Assembly: GCA_964586225.1 (NCBI GenBank)
Contig: CAZPHD010000010.1
Span: forward strand, 1-64,000
Length of the DNA: 64,000 bases
Direction of reading: 5' to 3'
Source of the DNA: JANJUB01 sp964586225
GTDB taxonomy: Bacteria > Armatimonadota > Fimbriimonadia > Fimbriimonadales > Fimbriimonadaceae
The notes under the pieces were generated by a model. That model saw nothing but the letters and a program-made list of their open reading frames with translations, searched no databases and was not told where the DNA came from. Positions 1 through 9,206 of this stretch are shown here, piece by piece; the first letter of the stretch is position 1; each line of letters starts with the position of its first letter. The translations under genes and the position numbers were made by a program.

Positions 1-981
1 GTCTTTGAGCGCATCACGTTCCGACTGGGCCAGTGCTTCGCCCTCGTCGTTCTTTCCTTCGTTGATCTGGCGCTGCAGATTCGCCATCTGCTGGTTGAGC
101 GCCGCTTCCATGTTCGCGAGGTCTTGCTCGGACATCTGCGACAGCTGCTCCATACGTTCGGGCGACATGTCTCCCAAGTCGGACGGGTCCATGCCCATCT
201 CCTTCATCGCAGCGTCGAATGACTCGCGCATCATCGCGTCCTGCATCTTGCTGAGAGCCTTCTCGGATCGCTCCATCTGCTCCTGTGAGGCTCGTTCGGC
301 CTCGGCGGCGAGCTTGTTCGCCTCTTCCATTGCCTTCTCCATCGGCATGCGTCCGCGTTTCAGTTCGTCGGCAAAGCTCTCATACTTCTGCGCGAGTTCC
401 TTGGCTTGCTTGGTCGACTCTTCTGGCTTCTTCTCGGCAACCGGCTTGGCCACTCGCTCAATCGTGGTGCCGACTTCTTCGAGTTTCTTCTGGTCGGCGC
501 GTTGCTGAGGCGTGAGCAGGATTGGCGTGTTACCGAGCAAGACGATGACGCTGGCAAGCAGGCTCATCGCCAGCGAACCCGTGTGCCAACGCGTGACCTT
601 GACCGGATAGACGCGGTTGGGGTCAAGTTTGCTCAGGCGCTGAAGCGCGTCGGCTCGCTGATACTCAGCGAAGGCTTCGTGATGATCCTCGGCCGCCGTC
701 GCGATTCGATTTTGAAGTTGGCCGCGGCGGTCGATGCTATCGGCAAGCGCGGCCATCGAAATCGGACGGGTGAGGCCATAGGCCAATCCCAGCAGCATGC
801 CGCCGATGATCGGCACACCGACTCCCCACCAACTCGTGTACCAAACGTGGAAGAAGTCCAGCGCAGCGAGCACCAGGGCAACGAGGCCGCCATAGAGCCC
901 TCCACGGGCAACACCGCGCCAGCCCTGCAACAGCCGTACACGCCGACGAAAGCCGGCCAATCGAGTTTCAAGTTCGCTCAT
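1..981 (-). CDS. Membrane protein with long coiled coil (partial, runs off window start)
   Basis: The minus-strand frame is open from an ATG at 979-981 to base 1 without a stop, so at least 327 residues and the C-terminus is missing. Visible: a basic N-terminus, two hydrophobic segments at about residues 27-46 and 52-70, a third at about 135-150, then a long charged, Met/Glu/Gln-rich helical region (about 165-327) typical of a coiled coil. It lies 93 bases downstream of an ABC-2 permease on the same strand and is probably the last gene of that membrane operon. I do not recognise the family with certainty; the pattern resembles large DUF4175-like membrane proteins. Function unknown; inference only. 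Confidence 0.75.
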   Translation of the reverse strand, partial: MSELETRLAGFRRRVRLLQGWRGVARGGLYGGLVALVLAALDFFHVWYTSWWGVGVPIIGGMLLGLAYGLTRPISMAALADSIDRRGQLQNRIATAAEDHHEAFAEYQRADALQRLSKLDPNRVYPVKVTRWHTGSLAMSLLASVIVLLGNTPILLTPQQRADQKKLEEVGTTIERVAKPVAEKKPEESTKQAKELAQKYESFADELKRGRMPMEKAMEEANKLAAEAERASQEQMERSEKALSKMQDAMMRESFDAAMKEMGMDPSDLGDMSPERMEQLSQMSEQDLANMEAALNQQMANLQRQINEGKNDEGEALAQSERDALKD

Positions 982-1074
982 CGCTTTATCTCATAGGACG
1001 CCTCAGATTCCGGCGTCGTTGGGCTAATCCTCATGATAACAACAAATAGACCTCAGATCAAGTGCCATGGCAAG

Positions 1075-2664
1075 TCACGCATCCTTGGGCGGTGCGGGCC
1101 TTTGGCGAGGGGGCGCAATGCTGCGTTCGCGGTAGTTGCGCTCTCCGGCGAAGGACAGGAAGACACCGGCCAACGCGAACAGCAGGCCATAGAGCCCGCC
1201 ATACATCGCGGTGCTGGGACTCCACGGGTACATCATATGGAACGCCCAGATGGATGACTCGCCTGGGTTCCCGGTTGCAAATCCAAGCACCATGAACACC
1301 GGGAGGGGGACCAACAGTAAGCCCACGGCAATCGCGAACACATACACGCGGGCGGACTTCAGGCTCATGTTGAATCCCGAGATAAATCGGGCCACTCCCC
1401 ACCAGAACACGACGAAACCCAGTCCCCAGAGTGCCAGCGTCCAGAAGTCGCCCGAAGCGATGGAACCCCCACCGATGGCGTTGGCCAAGGCCGCACTGCC
1501 GATGATGGTCGCTACCATAAGGATGAGGAAGGGTAGGCCGCCAGACGGGGTGCCCGTGAGCACGTTTCGCCAAGATACGAGACCATCATTGCGGAATCGC
1601 CGATCAGCTTCGATCGAGTGGCAACCCACATGCGGGATCGCGACGCCAAGCCCGGCACACATGAGAGCGACCAGGATCCCCGCCGCAAAGTTGGAAACGC
1701 CCGGCGTCGCCGTAGTGCTGCCAAACATCGAGAACATCGGAGAAGAGGCGACGGGAAACACCAGGAGCACGGTGACGATCGCGATGAAGGCGAGAGTGTG
1801 GATTCGAAACGACTTCGTTTCCGCCGACCCAAACGGGCTTAGCGAAGATCCAGCACCTGCGACCAGAAGCTTTGAGAACGCGACGGCGAAGATCAGGCCC
1901 AGAATGAAGTTGGGGACCTCAACCCCCAGGATGGTCGTGAAGGTCGGTGCCGAGATGCTCGCGGTAAAGGGCAGGAGAATGACCATCCAGGGTGCCTCTG
2001 CGGCTCCGGCGAACGAGCCTCCACCCATGGTGCTCATAATGCCCATCCCGAACACCGTTCCCGCTATCCAGAGATATAGGATGACCCAGCCGTACGTGTT
2101 CGCAATCGCGCTCATGAGCGTTGCCGCCTGGGCCGAAACGGCGAGACCGATCGCCATGAAGATGATGCCGCTCGACAGCAGGGCAATGTAGGACCCGACA
2201 ACATCGCCCCAAGTTGCGCCTCCCATCACCACACAGACTGCGGTTACCGGCAGTGCAAGCACCAAGAGCATGATCAGGTAACGGAGGCTCGCGAGCATCT
2301 TGCCGACCAGCAAATAGCGTGGAGGAACCGGCGCCGAGAAGATCAGGTCCAGCGACTTGCGCTGGCGTTCAACGGTGATCGTCGAGGCAGTTAATGACGG
2401 GGCGACCAAGCACACGACCGCGGCGATTAACCCAATCACCATGCTGTAGAACTCGAACAGATCTCCCTGAAGTTGGGAGATGGACCGCGGGTACATGCTG
2501 TCCATCATGTTGCTGTAGAAGAGCCCGGCGAGCAGAATCAGGAGGCCAAGATAGGAGGTCCACAGCCAGAGCGCACGATTTCCGCGCAACTGGGCCCGAT
2601 AATCGCGGACCGCGGCCGCGTTGCCAAAGTAGGTCAGCACCGTGCGCTTGGCCCAGGCCGTCAT
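1075..2664 (-). CDS. ABC-2 type transporter permease (large, 529 aa)
   Basis: Integral membrane subunit of an ABC exporter. The protein has many hydrophobic segments spread over 529 residues, roughly twice the length of a six-helix ABC-2 permease, so it may hold about 12 helices. The cytoplasmic stretch around residues 95-115 (TVERQRKSLDLIFSAPV) is the ABC-2 coupling-helix-like motif ('ER..g.l..l..tPv') seen in ABC2_membrane families. Its ATG overlaps the stop of the ATPase gene by four bases (ATGA), indicating translational coupling. Substrate unknown. It pairs with the ATPase at 2661-3590 and a second permease at 3593-4408; two unequal permeases plus one ATPase would make a heteromeric transporter. 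Confidence 0.88.
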   Translation of the reverse strand: MTAWAKRTVLTYFGNAAAVRDYRAQLRGNRALWLWTSYLGLLILLAGLFYSNMMDSMYPRSISQLQGDLFEFYSMVIGLIAAVVCLVAPSLTASTITVERQRKSLDLIFSAPVPPRYLLVGKMLASLRYLIMLLVLALPVTAVCVVMGGATWGDVVGSYIALLSSGIIFMAIGLAVSAQAATLMSAIANTYGWVILYLWIAGTVFGMGIMSTMGGGSFAGAAEAPWMVILLPFTASISAPTFTTILGVEVPNFILGLIFAVAFSKLLVAGAGSSLSPFGSAETKSFRIHTLAFIAIVTVLLVFPVASSPMFSMFGSTTATPGVSNFAAGILVALMCAGLGVAIPHVGCHSIEADRRFRNDGLVSWRNVLTGTPSGGLPFLILMVATIIGSAALANAIGGGSIASGDFWTLALWGLGFVVFWWGVARFISGFNMSLKSARVYVFAIAVGLLLVPLPVFMVLGFATGNPGESSIWAFHMMYPWSPSTAMYGGLYGLLFALAGVFLSFAGERNYRERSIAPPRQRPAPPKDA

Positions 2665-3590
2665 TGTACGGCTCCCGTTGTGAGCCTCATGAACACGTCC
2701 TCTAGGTTGGTCTCAAGCTCTCGGAACTCGACCACCCGAACCTTTCGATCGACGAGCGTGGCCAAGAACTCGGCCTGCTCTTCATGCCCGCCATTGAACT
2801 CAACGTGGACGTGGTGCTCGTCAACCACTTGTGCGCTCAAGACGTGAGGCATTTCCGCGATCGTCGCCCGCGACTCGTCGGGTTGTTCCAACACGGTCAC
2901 CACGATAACGCGAGTGGGTTGGATTTGTCGGACGATTTGGTTCACGGGTCCAAACGCGAGCATCTCGCCGCGTTCGATGATCCCGACGGTGTTGCAGAAA
3001 TCGGCCAGTTCGGGCAGGATGTGCGACGACACGATGACGATCTTGCCCATGCGGCCGAGTTCGAGAATGAGCTCGCGAAGTTCGGCTCGAGCGCGAGGAT
3101 CGAGGCCGCTGGCGGGCTCGTCAAGGAGCAACAGCGCCGGGTCGTGCACCAGACAGCGCGCCAGACAAAGCCGCTGCTGCATGCCCCGGCTGAGCGATTG
3201 AACGAAGGCGTCCCGCTTGACGGTCAGGTCCGTTAGGTCCAAGACCGTGTCAATAATCTTGTTCCGATCGCGAGGCGGCACTTCGTAGATGGTGGCGAAG
3301 AAGTCGAGGTACTCCCAAACCTTGATGTCGTCGTATAGGCCGAAGAAGTCGGGCATATAGCCAATCTGGCGTCGAACTCCCATCGGGTCGCGGATGATGT
3401 CGGCCCCGTTGATGCTGGCCGTGCCTGAGGTGGGCTCGAGCAACGTTGAGATCATGCGGATCGTGGTCGTCTTGCCCGCGCCGTTCGATCCGATAAAGCC
3501 AAAGATGTCTCCGGGCTTCAGAGAGAACGAGACGCCTTTCACGGCCGTGAGCCCGCCATAGACTTTCCAGAGGTTGTTGACTTCGAGCAT
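2661..3590 (-). CDS. ABC transporter ATP-binding protein
   Basis: Nucleotide-binding subunit that powers the flanking ABC-2 permeases. Walker A GSNGAGKTT near residue 38, ABC signature LSRGMQQR near 137, Walker B LLLLDEPASGLDP just after it, and the H-loop (VSSHIL) near 190 are all present. The start chosen is the ATG at 3588-3590 (MLEVNNLWK), which has GGAG five bases upstream, overlapping the stop of the previous gene; an upstream extension lacks family similarity. The C-terminal 90 residues after the H-loop form the accessory domain common in drug- or lipid-type ABC-2 exporters, where a helper domain follows 'GE.laFGpv'. Part of the 1-6219 operon. Confidence 0.95.
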   Translation of the reverse strand: MLEVNNLWKVYGGLTAVKGVSFSLKPGDIFGFIGSNGAGKTTTIRMISTLLEPTSGTASINGADIIRDPMGVRRQIGYMPDFFGLYDDIKVWEYLDFFATIYEVPPRDRNKIIDTVLDLTDLTVKRDAFVQSLSRGMQQRLCLARCLVHDPALLLLDEPASGLDPRARAELRELILELGRMGKIVIVSSHILPELADFCNTVGIIERGEMLAFGPVNQIVRQIQPTRVIVVTVLEQPDESRATIAEMPHVLSAQVVDEHHVHVEFNGGHEEQAEFLATLVDRKVRVVEFRELETNLEDVFMRLTTGAVQ

Positions 3591-3592
3591 GG

Positions 3593-4408
3593 TTATCTCC
3601 GGCGGCCCTCGCCATTTTCGTTGTCGACGAGAGTTCTGATCGTCAAGGCCACGAGCGCCGTCGCCAAGATGAGGTAGACCGCAAGCTGATTCCAACCGTT
3701 GAACAGCGGTTGGTAGTTCTGATAGGTGTCCGCCCAGCTCATTCCCGTGTCCCAGACTCGCTGGAGCGCGTAGTACGGATGAAACATCAGTAGGGGCGCG
3801 GCCTCGTTGTTGTAGCCAGATACGATCGAGGCAAACATGGGCCAGACCAATAGCCCCAAGATCAGAACGGCAAAAATGGCGAGTTGAGCCGAGAATGCGC
3901 GCTTGGCCTTGCTCGAAATGTACACCGACAGTGCCGCTAGAAACACGCAGAACCCGAGCACCACGAACTGCCCCTGGATCAACTTTCCAAGCGTCGCTTC
4001 GTAGTCGCCGCCGAACGAGATGATCGTCGCTGGCAATAGCAAGAGCGAAATGAAGGCGATCATGAGCAAGCCGCCGATGAACTTGCCGACAACGATTTGC
4101 GCGTTTGAGATCGGTGCCACCGACAGTACGTCCCAGGTGCGCTTTTCTCGTTCGCCTGCGATGGTCGCGTGAAGGCTGGACGGAACGACAAAGGTGAGAA
4201 GGAACAGCTGAAGGAACATGATCCCGAGCGGGCTCATGAACTCGCGGTAGCTGATCACCATGAGCATCAGTCCCGCATAAAACAGCACACAGATCACCAG
4301 AACCGCAGTGTTCAGCGCCCCGCTTCGGCTGACGCCGAAGAACCTACGCACGCCTCGCTTAAACTCGAAGTGGAGCGGATTCTCGATAACGAGCTTGCGC
4401 AAGTTCAA
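3593..4408 (-). CDS. ABC-2 type transporter permease (271 aa)
   Basis: Second permease of the exporter. About six hydrophobic helices, with the coupling motif AGEREKRTWDVLSVAPIS at about residues 83-100, typical for ABC-2 membrane proteins. The start overlaps the upstream 604-aa gene by four bases and its TAA lies two bases before the ATPase ATG, so the three genes are translated in succession. It ends in EGRRR. Short length fits a half-size permease. Substrate cannot be told from sequence. Confidence 0.9.
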   Translation of the reverse strand: MNLRKLVIENPLHFEFKRGVRRFFGVSRSGALNTAVLVICVLFYAGLMLMVISYREFMSPLGIMFLQLFLLTFVVPSSLHATIAGEREKRTWDVLSVAPISNAQIVVGKFIGGLLMIAFISLLLLPATIISFGGDYEATLGKLIQGQFVVLGFCVFLAALSVYISSKAKRAFSAQLAIFAVLILGLLVWPMFASIVSGYNNEAAPLLMFHPYYALQRVWDTGMSWADTYQNYQPLFNGWNQLAVYLILATALVALTIRTLVDNENGEGRRR

Positions 4409-6219
4409 AGCTTGCCCTCCAAGGTTCCGTAGGCTTCGAGCCTCGTCAATTCATAGGCGTCGACCGTTTGTCCAATCTTGGGGCCAGGTCGGTAGCTGGT
4501 GGCATGCCCGACCACGGCATACTGCCCCGGAGCGAGGCGACTGATCAAGTTGGCGTCTACCGGCGAAGGCGCCACGGCCTTGAGCTGGACGGTCGCTCCA
4601 CTCACCAGATCCCCGACTTTGATAGCTCCGTCACGCGTGACCACTCGGACCTCGCGAAGCGCGATGTCACCCGAGTAGGTCAAGGTTCGAGGCTTCGTGG
4701 AGATACTGAACATCTTGCCGCCGGGCATGATCTGCTGAAACGAGAACTCGTGGAAGCTCAAGTTCCTGGCGGCGAGACTGGGGACCCGGATTTGCCCATC
4801 GTCAACCGCGCGAAGGTCGTTGTAGAGTCGGCCATCGCGACGGTAGTCGTAGCCCCCCGCTTCCGCGATGTGGCCAACCCCCTCAAGTTGAAGATCGTAG
4901 CTGCCGCCCCGCGGAATGAAGAGCTGGGCCTTACCGACAAACTGGCCACGCGGTGCAAGTTCGTCCACCACCCACGTTCCATTCACAGCCGCGGACATCT
5001 CGGCCGCATAAAGCCCGGCCGCAAACCGGAAGAAGATGCCCGCAAACACAAGGCTGATGATGGGCGACGTAATCCAAGCCAACTCACCGCGCCCGATCCG
5101 GCGAAGGGCGAGCAGGTTGATCGGCACCACGAGGATAAAGTAGACCACCAGAATGCCAATGATGATCCCCGTGTCTGGGAGCTTGGCTTGGAACGGATCG
5201 GCACTCAAGGACGACGTCGAATACGAGGCCGCCGAGGGATGCATGTACGGATCGTTCCACTGGTGCGACATCGAGGACATCAGTTGGCCCTCGCCCGTAA
5301 AGTTCAAACCGGTGACAAAGCTGTCTGTGCCTTCCCATGCCCGGGCCGGCGATTCAAGCATGTTGACGGCGATGAAGACGACGCGGCCCTTGCCCACCGT
5401 GCGCTTCACCACGAGGTTCTCATTGACGTACCGGTGCATCGCGATCGCGCCCGGTCGAAGGTTGCCGGGGGTAATCGTAAAGGACCCGCTCGGTACCAGT
5501 CCAAGCGGGCCTGGGCCCCGTGCTGAGATCGTCTTCGGCCGGCCGGGTTCGATCGGAACCCAGTCGCGCCAGCGCGGGTCGGCGAAGATCGGAGTTGATG
5601 CACCCCCGAACATAACCAGCGACCCCCCAAGTAGCACGTAATCTTGAATGGCGGCAACTTCGGCGTCCGACATGCGTTCTGCGCCCTCGCCCAGCAGGAT
5701 CGAAGCGCACCCGGCGTAGCCCGCAACGCGGTCGGGCAGCCGCCCCGGCTTCCCGTAGGCATCGGTAACCGAGTTGCGATAGCCATTCTCAACCCGAAAC
5801 GCGCTGGCGACGCCCGCCACATCGGAGACGCTGAGCGCGAGCATTCCCGTAGGGTCGTAGCTGGGTTGTCGTTGAATCCGGAGCGAACCTTGGTCGGTTT
5901 CAAGCAGATACTGCGTCGGCGTCATCGAATATTCCGAGGCCGCGGTATAGGCGATGAACTGCTTGGTCGTGCCCTGGGGCAGCTCGACGGGATACCGCAT
6001 GACGAATCCGTCCCTGCGGATCGTGACGACCCCGCGCGCGTTCGGCCCTTGATTGCCCAGGGTGACGAGAAGCGGTTGCACGGTTTGGGGCAGGGTCGGC
6101 CCCTCGAAGAGCGGTTGGACCTGAAAGTCCAAGTCGTCCGGATCGGCATGAGCGAGCGTTGCCACGAGTGTGACGATCAGTCCGAGCCCGACTCTTCCTC
6201 CCGAGTGCCATCGTTTCAT
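4405..6219 (-). CDS. Secreted/membrane multi-domain protein, first gene of the ABC operon
   Basis: 604 residues with an N-terminal signal peptide (cleavage likely after LAHA, residue 25), a beta-rich extracytoplasmic region, a middle part that reads like a glutamine-amidotransferase-like fold (IQDYVLLGGSLVMFGG near 195-210, followed by GKGRVVFIAVNM near 280), two transmembrane helices at about 345-395, and a second extracytoplasmic beta domain. The layout resembles the large membrane proteins encoded with ABC-2 exporters and MoxR/VWA clusters, but I cannot name the family. Four-base overlap with the next permease supports a joint role, perhaps as extracellular partner of the exporter. Function not assigned. 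Confidence 0.8.
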   Translation of the reverse strand: MKRWHSGGRVGLGLIVTLVATLAHADPDDLDFQVQPLFEGPTLPQTVQPLLVTLGNQGPNARGVVTIRRDGFVMRYPVELPQGTTKQFIAYTAASEYSMTPTQYLLETDQGSLRIQRQPSYDPTGMLALSVSDVAGVASAFRVENGYRNSVTDAYGKPGRLPDRVAGYAGCASILLGEGAERMSDAEVAAIQDYVLLGGSLVMFGGASTPIFADPRWRDWVPIEPGRPKTISARGPGPLGLVPSGSFTITPGNLRPGAIAMHRYVNENLVVKRTVGKGRVVFIAVNMLESPARAWEGTDSFVTGLNFTGEGQLMSSMSHQWNDPYMHPSAASYSTSSLSADPFQAKLPDTGIIIGILVVYFILVVPINLLALRRIGRGELAWITSPIISLVFAGIFFRFAAGLYAAEMSAAVNGTWVVDELAPRGQFVGKAQLFIPRGGSYDLQLEGVGHIAEAGGYDYRRDGRLYNDLRAVDDGQIRVPSLAARNLSFHEFSFQQIMPGGKMFSISTKPRTLTYSGDIALREVRVVTRDGAIKVGDLVSGATVQLKAVAPSPVDANLISRLAPGQYAVVGHATSYRPGPKIGQTVDAYELTRLEAYGTLEGKL

Positions 6220-6268
6220 GACGTGTGCGCCATTTTACGCATACGACGGGCTGAGACTACGGCCGAGT

Positions 6269-6292
6269 TAGGGCGAAAGTGCTTTCGCCCTA
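6269..6292. terminator. Perfect hairpin between two minus-strand genes
   Basis: TAGGGCGAAA and its exact reverse complement flank GTGC, giving a 10-bp stem. It lies 52 bases after the stop of the GVYG-repeat gene and 50 bases before the start of the 604-aa gene, so it probably ends the first transcript. There is no clear U-tract, so it could equally be a short palindromic repeat. Confidence 0.45.
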
Positions 6293-6343
6293 CAGAATCG
6301 AGCTCATGATGCCACGTCTTGGCCGCATAACATGGGTCGTTGT

Positions 6344-8116
6344 TCACGGGCGGGGCCCGACGCCGCGCTCCGGCCCGAAGCCGTACAACTCAGGGTGCTG
6401 ATACGTGCCCTTCTCTAGCCCTGCTTTGTCAACGACGTCCTTGGGCTTCATCCTCCGAACGTAGAGGTCATTGCGGTCAGCATCGACCCGCCAAGAGACC
6501 TCGGTGTACGGGGCACTCGACATGATCAGGAATCTTCCACCCTTAATCTTCTTCCCAACCTTGACTTGGACGAAACTCGTAGTTTCCGAATCATCCACAA
6601 CCGTAAGCAGATACTTGAAGTTGGTGTTGACATCCTCGAAGTAGTCGGGAAGCTGAACCCATCCATAGCCCTTGGCATCGGTAACGACGTTCCCAACATA
6701 GAAGTTCTGCGGAGTCGGGCTCTCCGTGCAGTAATGGACGAGATACTTGTTTCTTGGGTCATGTGGATGGTCTATTCGGAACTGCTTGAGACCAGACACT
6801 CCAAGGTTCCCGGAGGCGTAAACTGCGTAGCCTTGGATGGTGAAGGCCTTGCCATAGACGCCGTAGCCTGGGGAGTTAATCCCTCCAGCCTCGCCATAGA
6901 CCCCATAGCCACCATCTGTTAGCGTGTTCAACCCATAAACACCGGTTCCAAACGGGCTAGCGCTCCGCCCGTAGACTCCGTAGGTTGTGCCACTCGGGTT
7001 ATCATTAATACCGAGCACGCCAAACCCCGAGCTGCTATTGTTCTGACCCCAAACGCCGGAAGTGAGGCCAGTGGAGGCACTCGCAAAGCCGAAAACCCCA
7101 GCCGCGTTTGTGGTTGTACTCAGGGTCTCTCCGTGCACACCAAAATTAGCCCCCGTTGTTTGAGTCGCCCGACCGGAAACTCCACGCCCAGTGGAACTGG
7201 CAGACTGACCGATCACGCCACTCGTGTTTCCGCTACTACTGGTCGATACACCGATGACTCCGGACCCTTCGAAACTCGCAGACTGGCCGTAAACACCGGA
7301 GATCGGACCGGAGGGCGATGTGTTGATTCCGAGAAGACCGTGAGCATCTTCTGAAGCGGACTCAAACCGACCACCCGAACCGCCGTTCGATGCGGTTGAG
7401 ATGCCGAAGATCGAAGCACTGCCGCCGCCTCCCGAGTTCTGGGCGCGGATAATGTAGGCCCCGCTTCCGATTAAGTTCAAAGGGACTGGGATCGAGGTGA
7501 GAAACGCCGACGCGCTTTGGCCCCCGAGCAAAGCGGCGTTGACGTTGGTCAGACCCGCGCCGTTGCCCGAGATCACGCCCGTCGCGTGCATCTTGCCTTG
7601 CGAGTATACGCCGAACCCGGCTGGGCTCGAGCTCTGACCTAGGACGCCGTAGTTGACGCCGCTAGTTGCTGTCGTAAAGCCATACACTCCTCGGCCGGTG
7701 GTGCTGGCGGTTTGGCCCCAGACACCCGTAGCGTTGCCGGTCGTGGCGGCTACGACACCAGTGACGCCTCGACCGCCGGGGCTGTCTGCTTGCCCCCACA
7801 CGCCGTGGGTGGTGCCGCTTGTCGCGCTGGCGCGACCATACAGGGCCCGCCCGAGGACGCTATCGGAGCGAAAGAAGCCGCCGAAGTTCGCGCCCGTGGT
7901 TGAGGTGGCCGAGCCGACGATGGCTTGTCCTGTGGGTGTCGGGTCGCTGACATGGACCGAGCTGGCCTTGATTCGCCCCGTCACGTTCGCGTGCCCGATC
8001 TGAGCCGTGCCGGGTGTGGTGGGTTGAAGCTGGACAGGTGTCCCTTGTCCGTACAGGTACGTGGTGCCGGCCACCGCTGTCGAAGCGGTGAGTGCCCAAA
8101 GCATAGTGCGATTCAT
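6344..8116 (-). CDS. Secreted GVYG-repeat fibre-like protein
   Basis: About 590 residues. The start at 8114-8116 (MNRTML) has GGGAGG eight bases upstream; a longer reading would swallow that ribosome site. A signal peptide (MNRTMLWALTASTAVAG) is followed by some 400 residues of degenerate repeats of about 33 residues with the cores GVWGQ, GVYG and GVSG separated by S/T/G-rich stretches, which should form a repetitive beta fibre. The last 150 residues are a distinct, Tyr/Asp-rich domain beginning FRIDHPHDPRNKYLVH and containing GWVQLPDYFE and VSWRVDADRND. That tail recurs, from my recollection, in secreted repeat proteins of several phyla. Likely surface-exposed or released; binding role unknown. 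Own promoter at 8158-8186. Confidence 0.8.
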   Translation of the reverse strand: MNRTMLWALTASTAVAGTTYLYGQGTPVQLQPTTPGTAQIGHANVTGRIKASSVHVSDPTPTGQAIVGSATSTTGANFGGFFRSDSVLGRALYGRASATSGTTHGVWGQADSPGGRGVTGVVAATTGNATGVWGQTASTTGRGVYGFTTATSGVNYGVLGQSSSPAGFGVYSQGKMHATGVISGNGAGLTNVNAALLGGQSASAFLTSIPVPLNLIGSGAYIIRAQNSGGGGSASIFGISTASNGGSGGRFESASEDAHGLLGINTSPSGPISGVYGQSASFEGSGVIGVSTSSSGNTSGVIGQSASSTGRGVSGRATQTTGANFGVHGETLSTTTNAAGVFGFASASTGLTSGVWGQNNSSSGFGVLGINDNPSGTTYGVYGRSASPFGTGVYGLNTLTDGGYGVYGEAGGINSPGYGVYGKAFTIQGYAVYASGNLGVSGLKQFRIDHPHDPRNKYLVHYCTESPTPQNFYVGNVVTDAKGYGWVQLPDYFEDVNTNFKYLLTVVDDSETTSFVQVKVGKKIKGGRFLIMSSAPYTEVSWRVDADRNDLYVRRMKPKDVVDKAGLEKGTYQHPELYGFGPERGVGPRP

Positions 8117-8157
8117 CGTTGTTCCTCCCAAATGGCACTGCGCTGAGCACCCGGTAC

Positions 8158-8186
8158 ATCATAAACGAAATTCCCTGAATATGCAA
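8158..8186 (-). promoter_or_regulatory. Sigma-70-like promoter for the GVYG-repeat gene
   Basis: On the minus strand TTGCAT (8181-8186) and TATGAT (8158-8163) are separated by exactly 17 bases, a near-consensus pair. Predicted start of transcription near 8150 leaves a leader of about 35 bases with GGGAGG before the ATG. Confidence 0.7.
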
Positions 8187-8231
8187 GAAGATGCGCGATT
8201 GTGACGCTCGACGTCTTGATGGAGCACTCAC

Positions 8232-9113
8232 GTGGCGGCAAACCGTCAGATAGATGTGGATCTTGATTCGTTGGTACAGGGGTTCTTGGATCATCTGGGT
8301 GCGCGGCGCTCGGCGCATACGGTGCGCGCCTACGGCGTCGACCTGAGCCAGTTGGCTGGTGAGGTGCCCACACTGTCGGACCTGACCCCCGACCGCATTC
8401 GCCGCTACCTGCGCACGCACGGCACTTCACCGGTCACTCGCGCCCGAAAACTATCCGCCGTCAGGTCCTTCTGCCGGTATCTGCGGACGCTCGGCCATCT
8501 CATGAGCGATCCCACCGAAGCGGTGGAGGCTCCGATCCGAAGGCGCCGATTGCCCAAGGCGATGAGCGCCCTCGAAACCAATGAGATGCTTGACCAGGGC
8601 GATCTTGGCCGGACGCCCAAGCGAGATCGCGCGCTGCTTGAGCTGATGTACGCGGCTGGCTTGCGCGCTTCCGAGGTGGTTGGCGTCAATCTGCTCGATC
8701 TCGACTTCCGTGAGGGCACGGTGCGGGTGCGAGGCAAGGGAAACAAGGAACGCATGACGCTCTTCGGCACGGCCTGCCGCGAGGCCATCGAGGCGTACAT
8801 TCAAGGGGAGCGAGCACCCACAACTGAAACCCCGGAGCCCCTGTTCACCAACGCCAAGGGTGGCCGACTGACCTCCCGCACGCTCCAAAACGTCGTGAAG
8901 CGGTGGGCAAGGCAGTGCGGGCTTCCGCCCGGAGTGTCGCCCCACACACTGCGCCACTCGTTCGCGACCCATCTACTTGATGGTGGTGCGGACCTAAAAA
9001 CCGTACAACAGTTGCTGGGTCACGAAAGCCTTGCGACGACCCAGATTTACACCCATCTCAGCATTGAGAGGCTCAAGGAAACGGTCGACAAAGCCCATCC
9101 GCGATCGGAATAA
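8232..9113 (+). CDS. xerC: Tyrosine recombinase XerC/XerD
   Basis: Site-specific recombinase that resolves chromosome dimers at dif sites with a partner. At 293 residues it has family length: N-terminal SAM-like DNA-binding domain (1-90) and C-terminal catalytic domain. The catalytic set is visible: Arg in AAGLRASEV, Lys in RGKGNKERM, HTLRHSFATHLL (H-x-x-R), LLGHESLATTQIYTH (His then nucleophile Tyr). GTG start at 8232 with GGAG upstream. The stop lies one base from the 3' CCA of a convergent tRNA-Gly gene. C versus D cannot be decided here. No phage or island genes surround it, so it is most likely the housekeeping enzyme. Confidence 0.92.
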   Translation: MAANRQIDVDLDSLVQGFLDHLGARRSAHTVRAYGVDLSQLAGEVPTLSDLTPDRIRRYLRTHGTSPVTRARKLSAVRSFCRYLRTLGHLMSDPTEAVEAPIRRRRLPKAMSALETNEMLDQGDLGRTPKRDRALLELMYAAGLRASEVVGVNLLDLDFREGTVRVRGKGNKERMTLFGTACREAIEAYIQGERAPTTETPEPLFTNAKGGRLTSRTLQNVVKRWARQCGLPPGVSPHTLRHSFATHLLDGGADLKTVQQLLGHESLATTQIYTHLSIERLKETVDKAHPRSE

Positions 9114-9117
9114 GTGG

Positions 9118-9189
9118 AGCGGGCGAAGGGATTCGAACCCTCAACATCAACCTTGGGAAGGTCGCGCTCTACCATTGAACTACGCCCGC
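9118..9189 (-). tRNA. tRNA-Gly (anticodon CCC)
   Basis: Cloverleaf on the minus strand: acceptor GCGGGCG/CGCCCGC, D arm with GGTAGAGC, anticodon loop TTCCCAA giving CCC, T arm GGTTCGAATCC. An encoded CCA follows at 9115-9117. Discriminator U. Confidence 0.95.
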
Positions 9190-9206
9190 GTTCCGATCGG
9201 TCTTGG

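Noticed and set aside
1211..2191. Long plus-strand open frame (326 codons) opposite the ABC permease
   Set aside because: Antisense shadow of a clear membrane protein in GC-rich DNA; composition lacks any domain.
8232..9189. tRNA-Gly beside a tyrosine recombinase as an integrated-element attachment site
   Set aside because: Recombinase is XerC/D length with no excision or phage genes, and no duplicate tRNA 3' end is seen nearby; housekeeping order is simpler.
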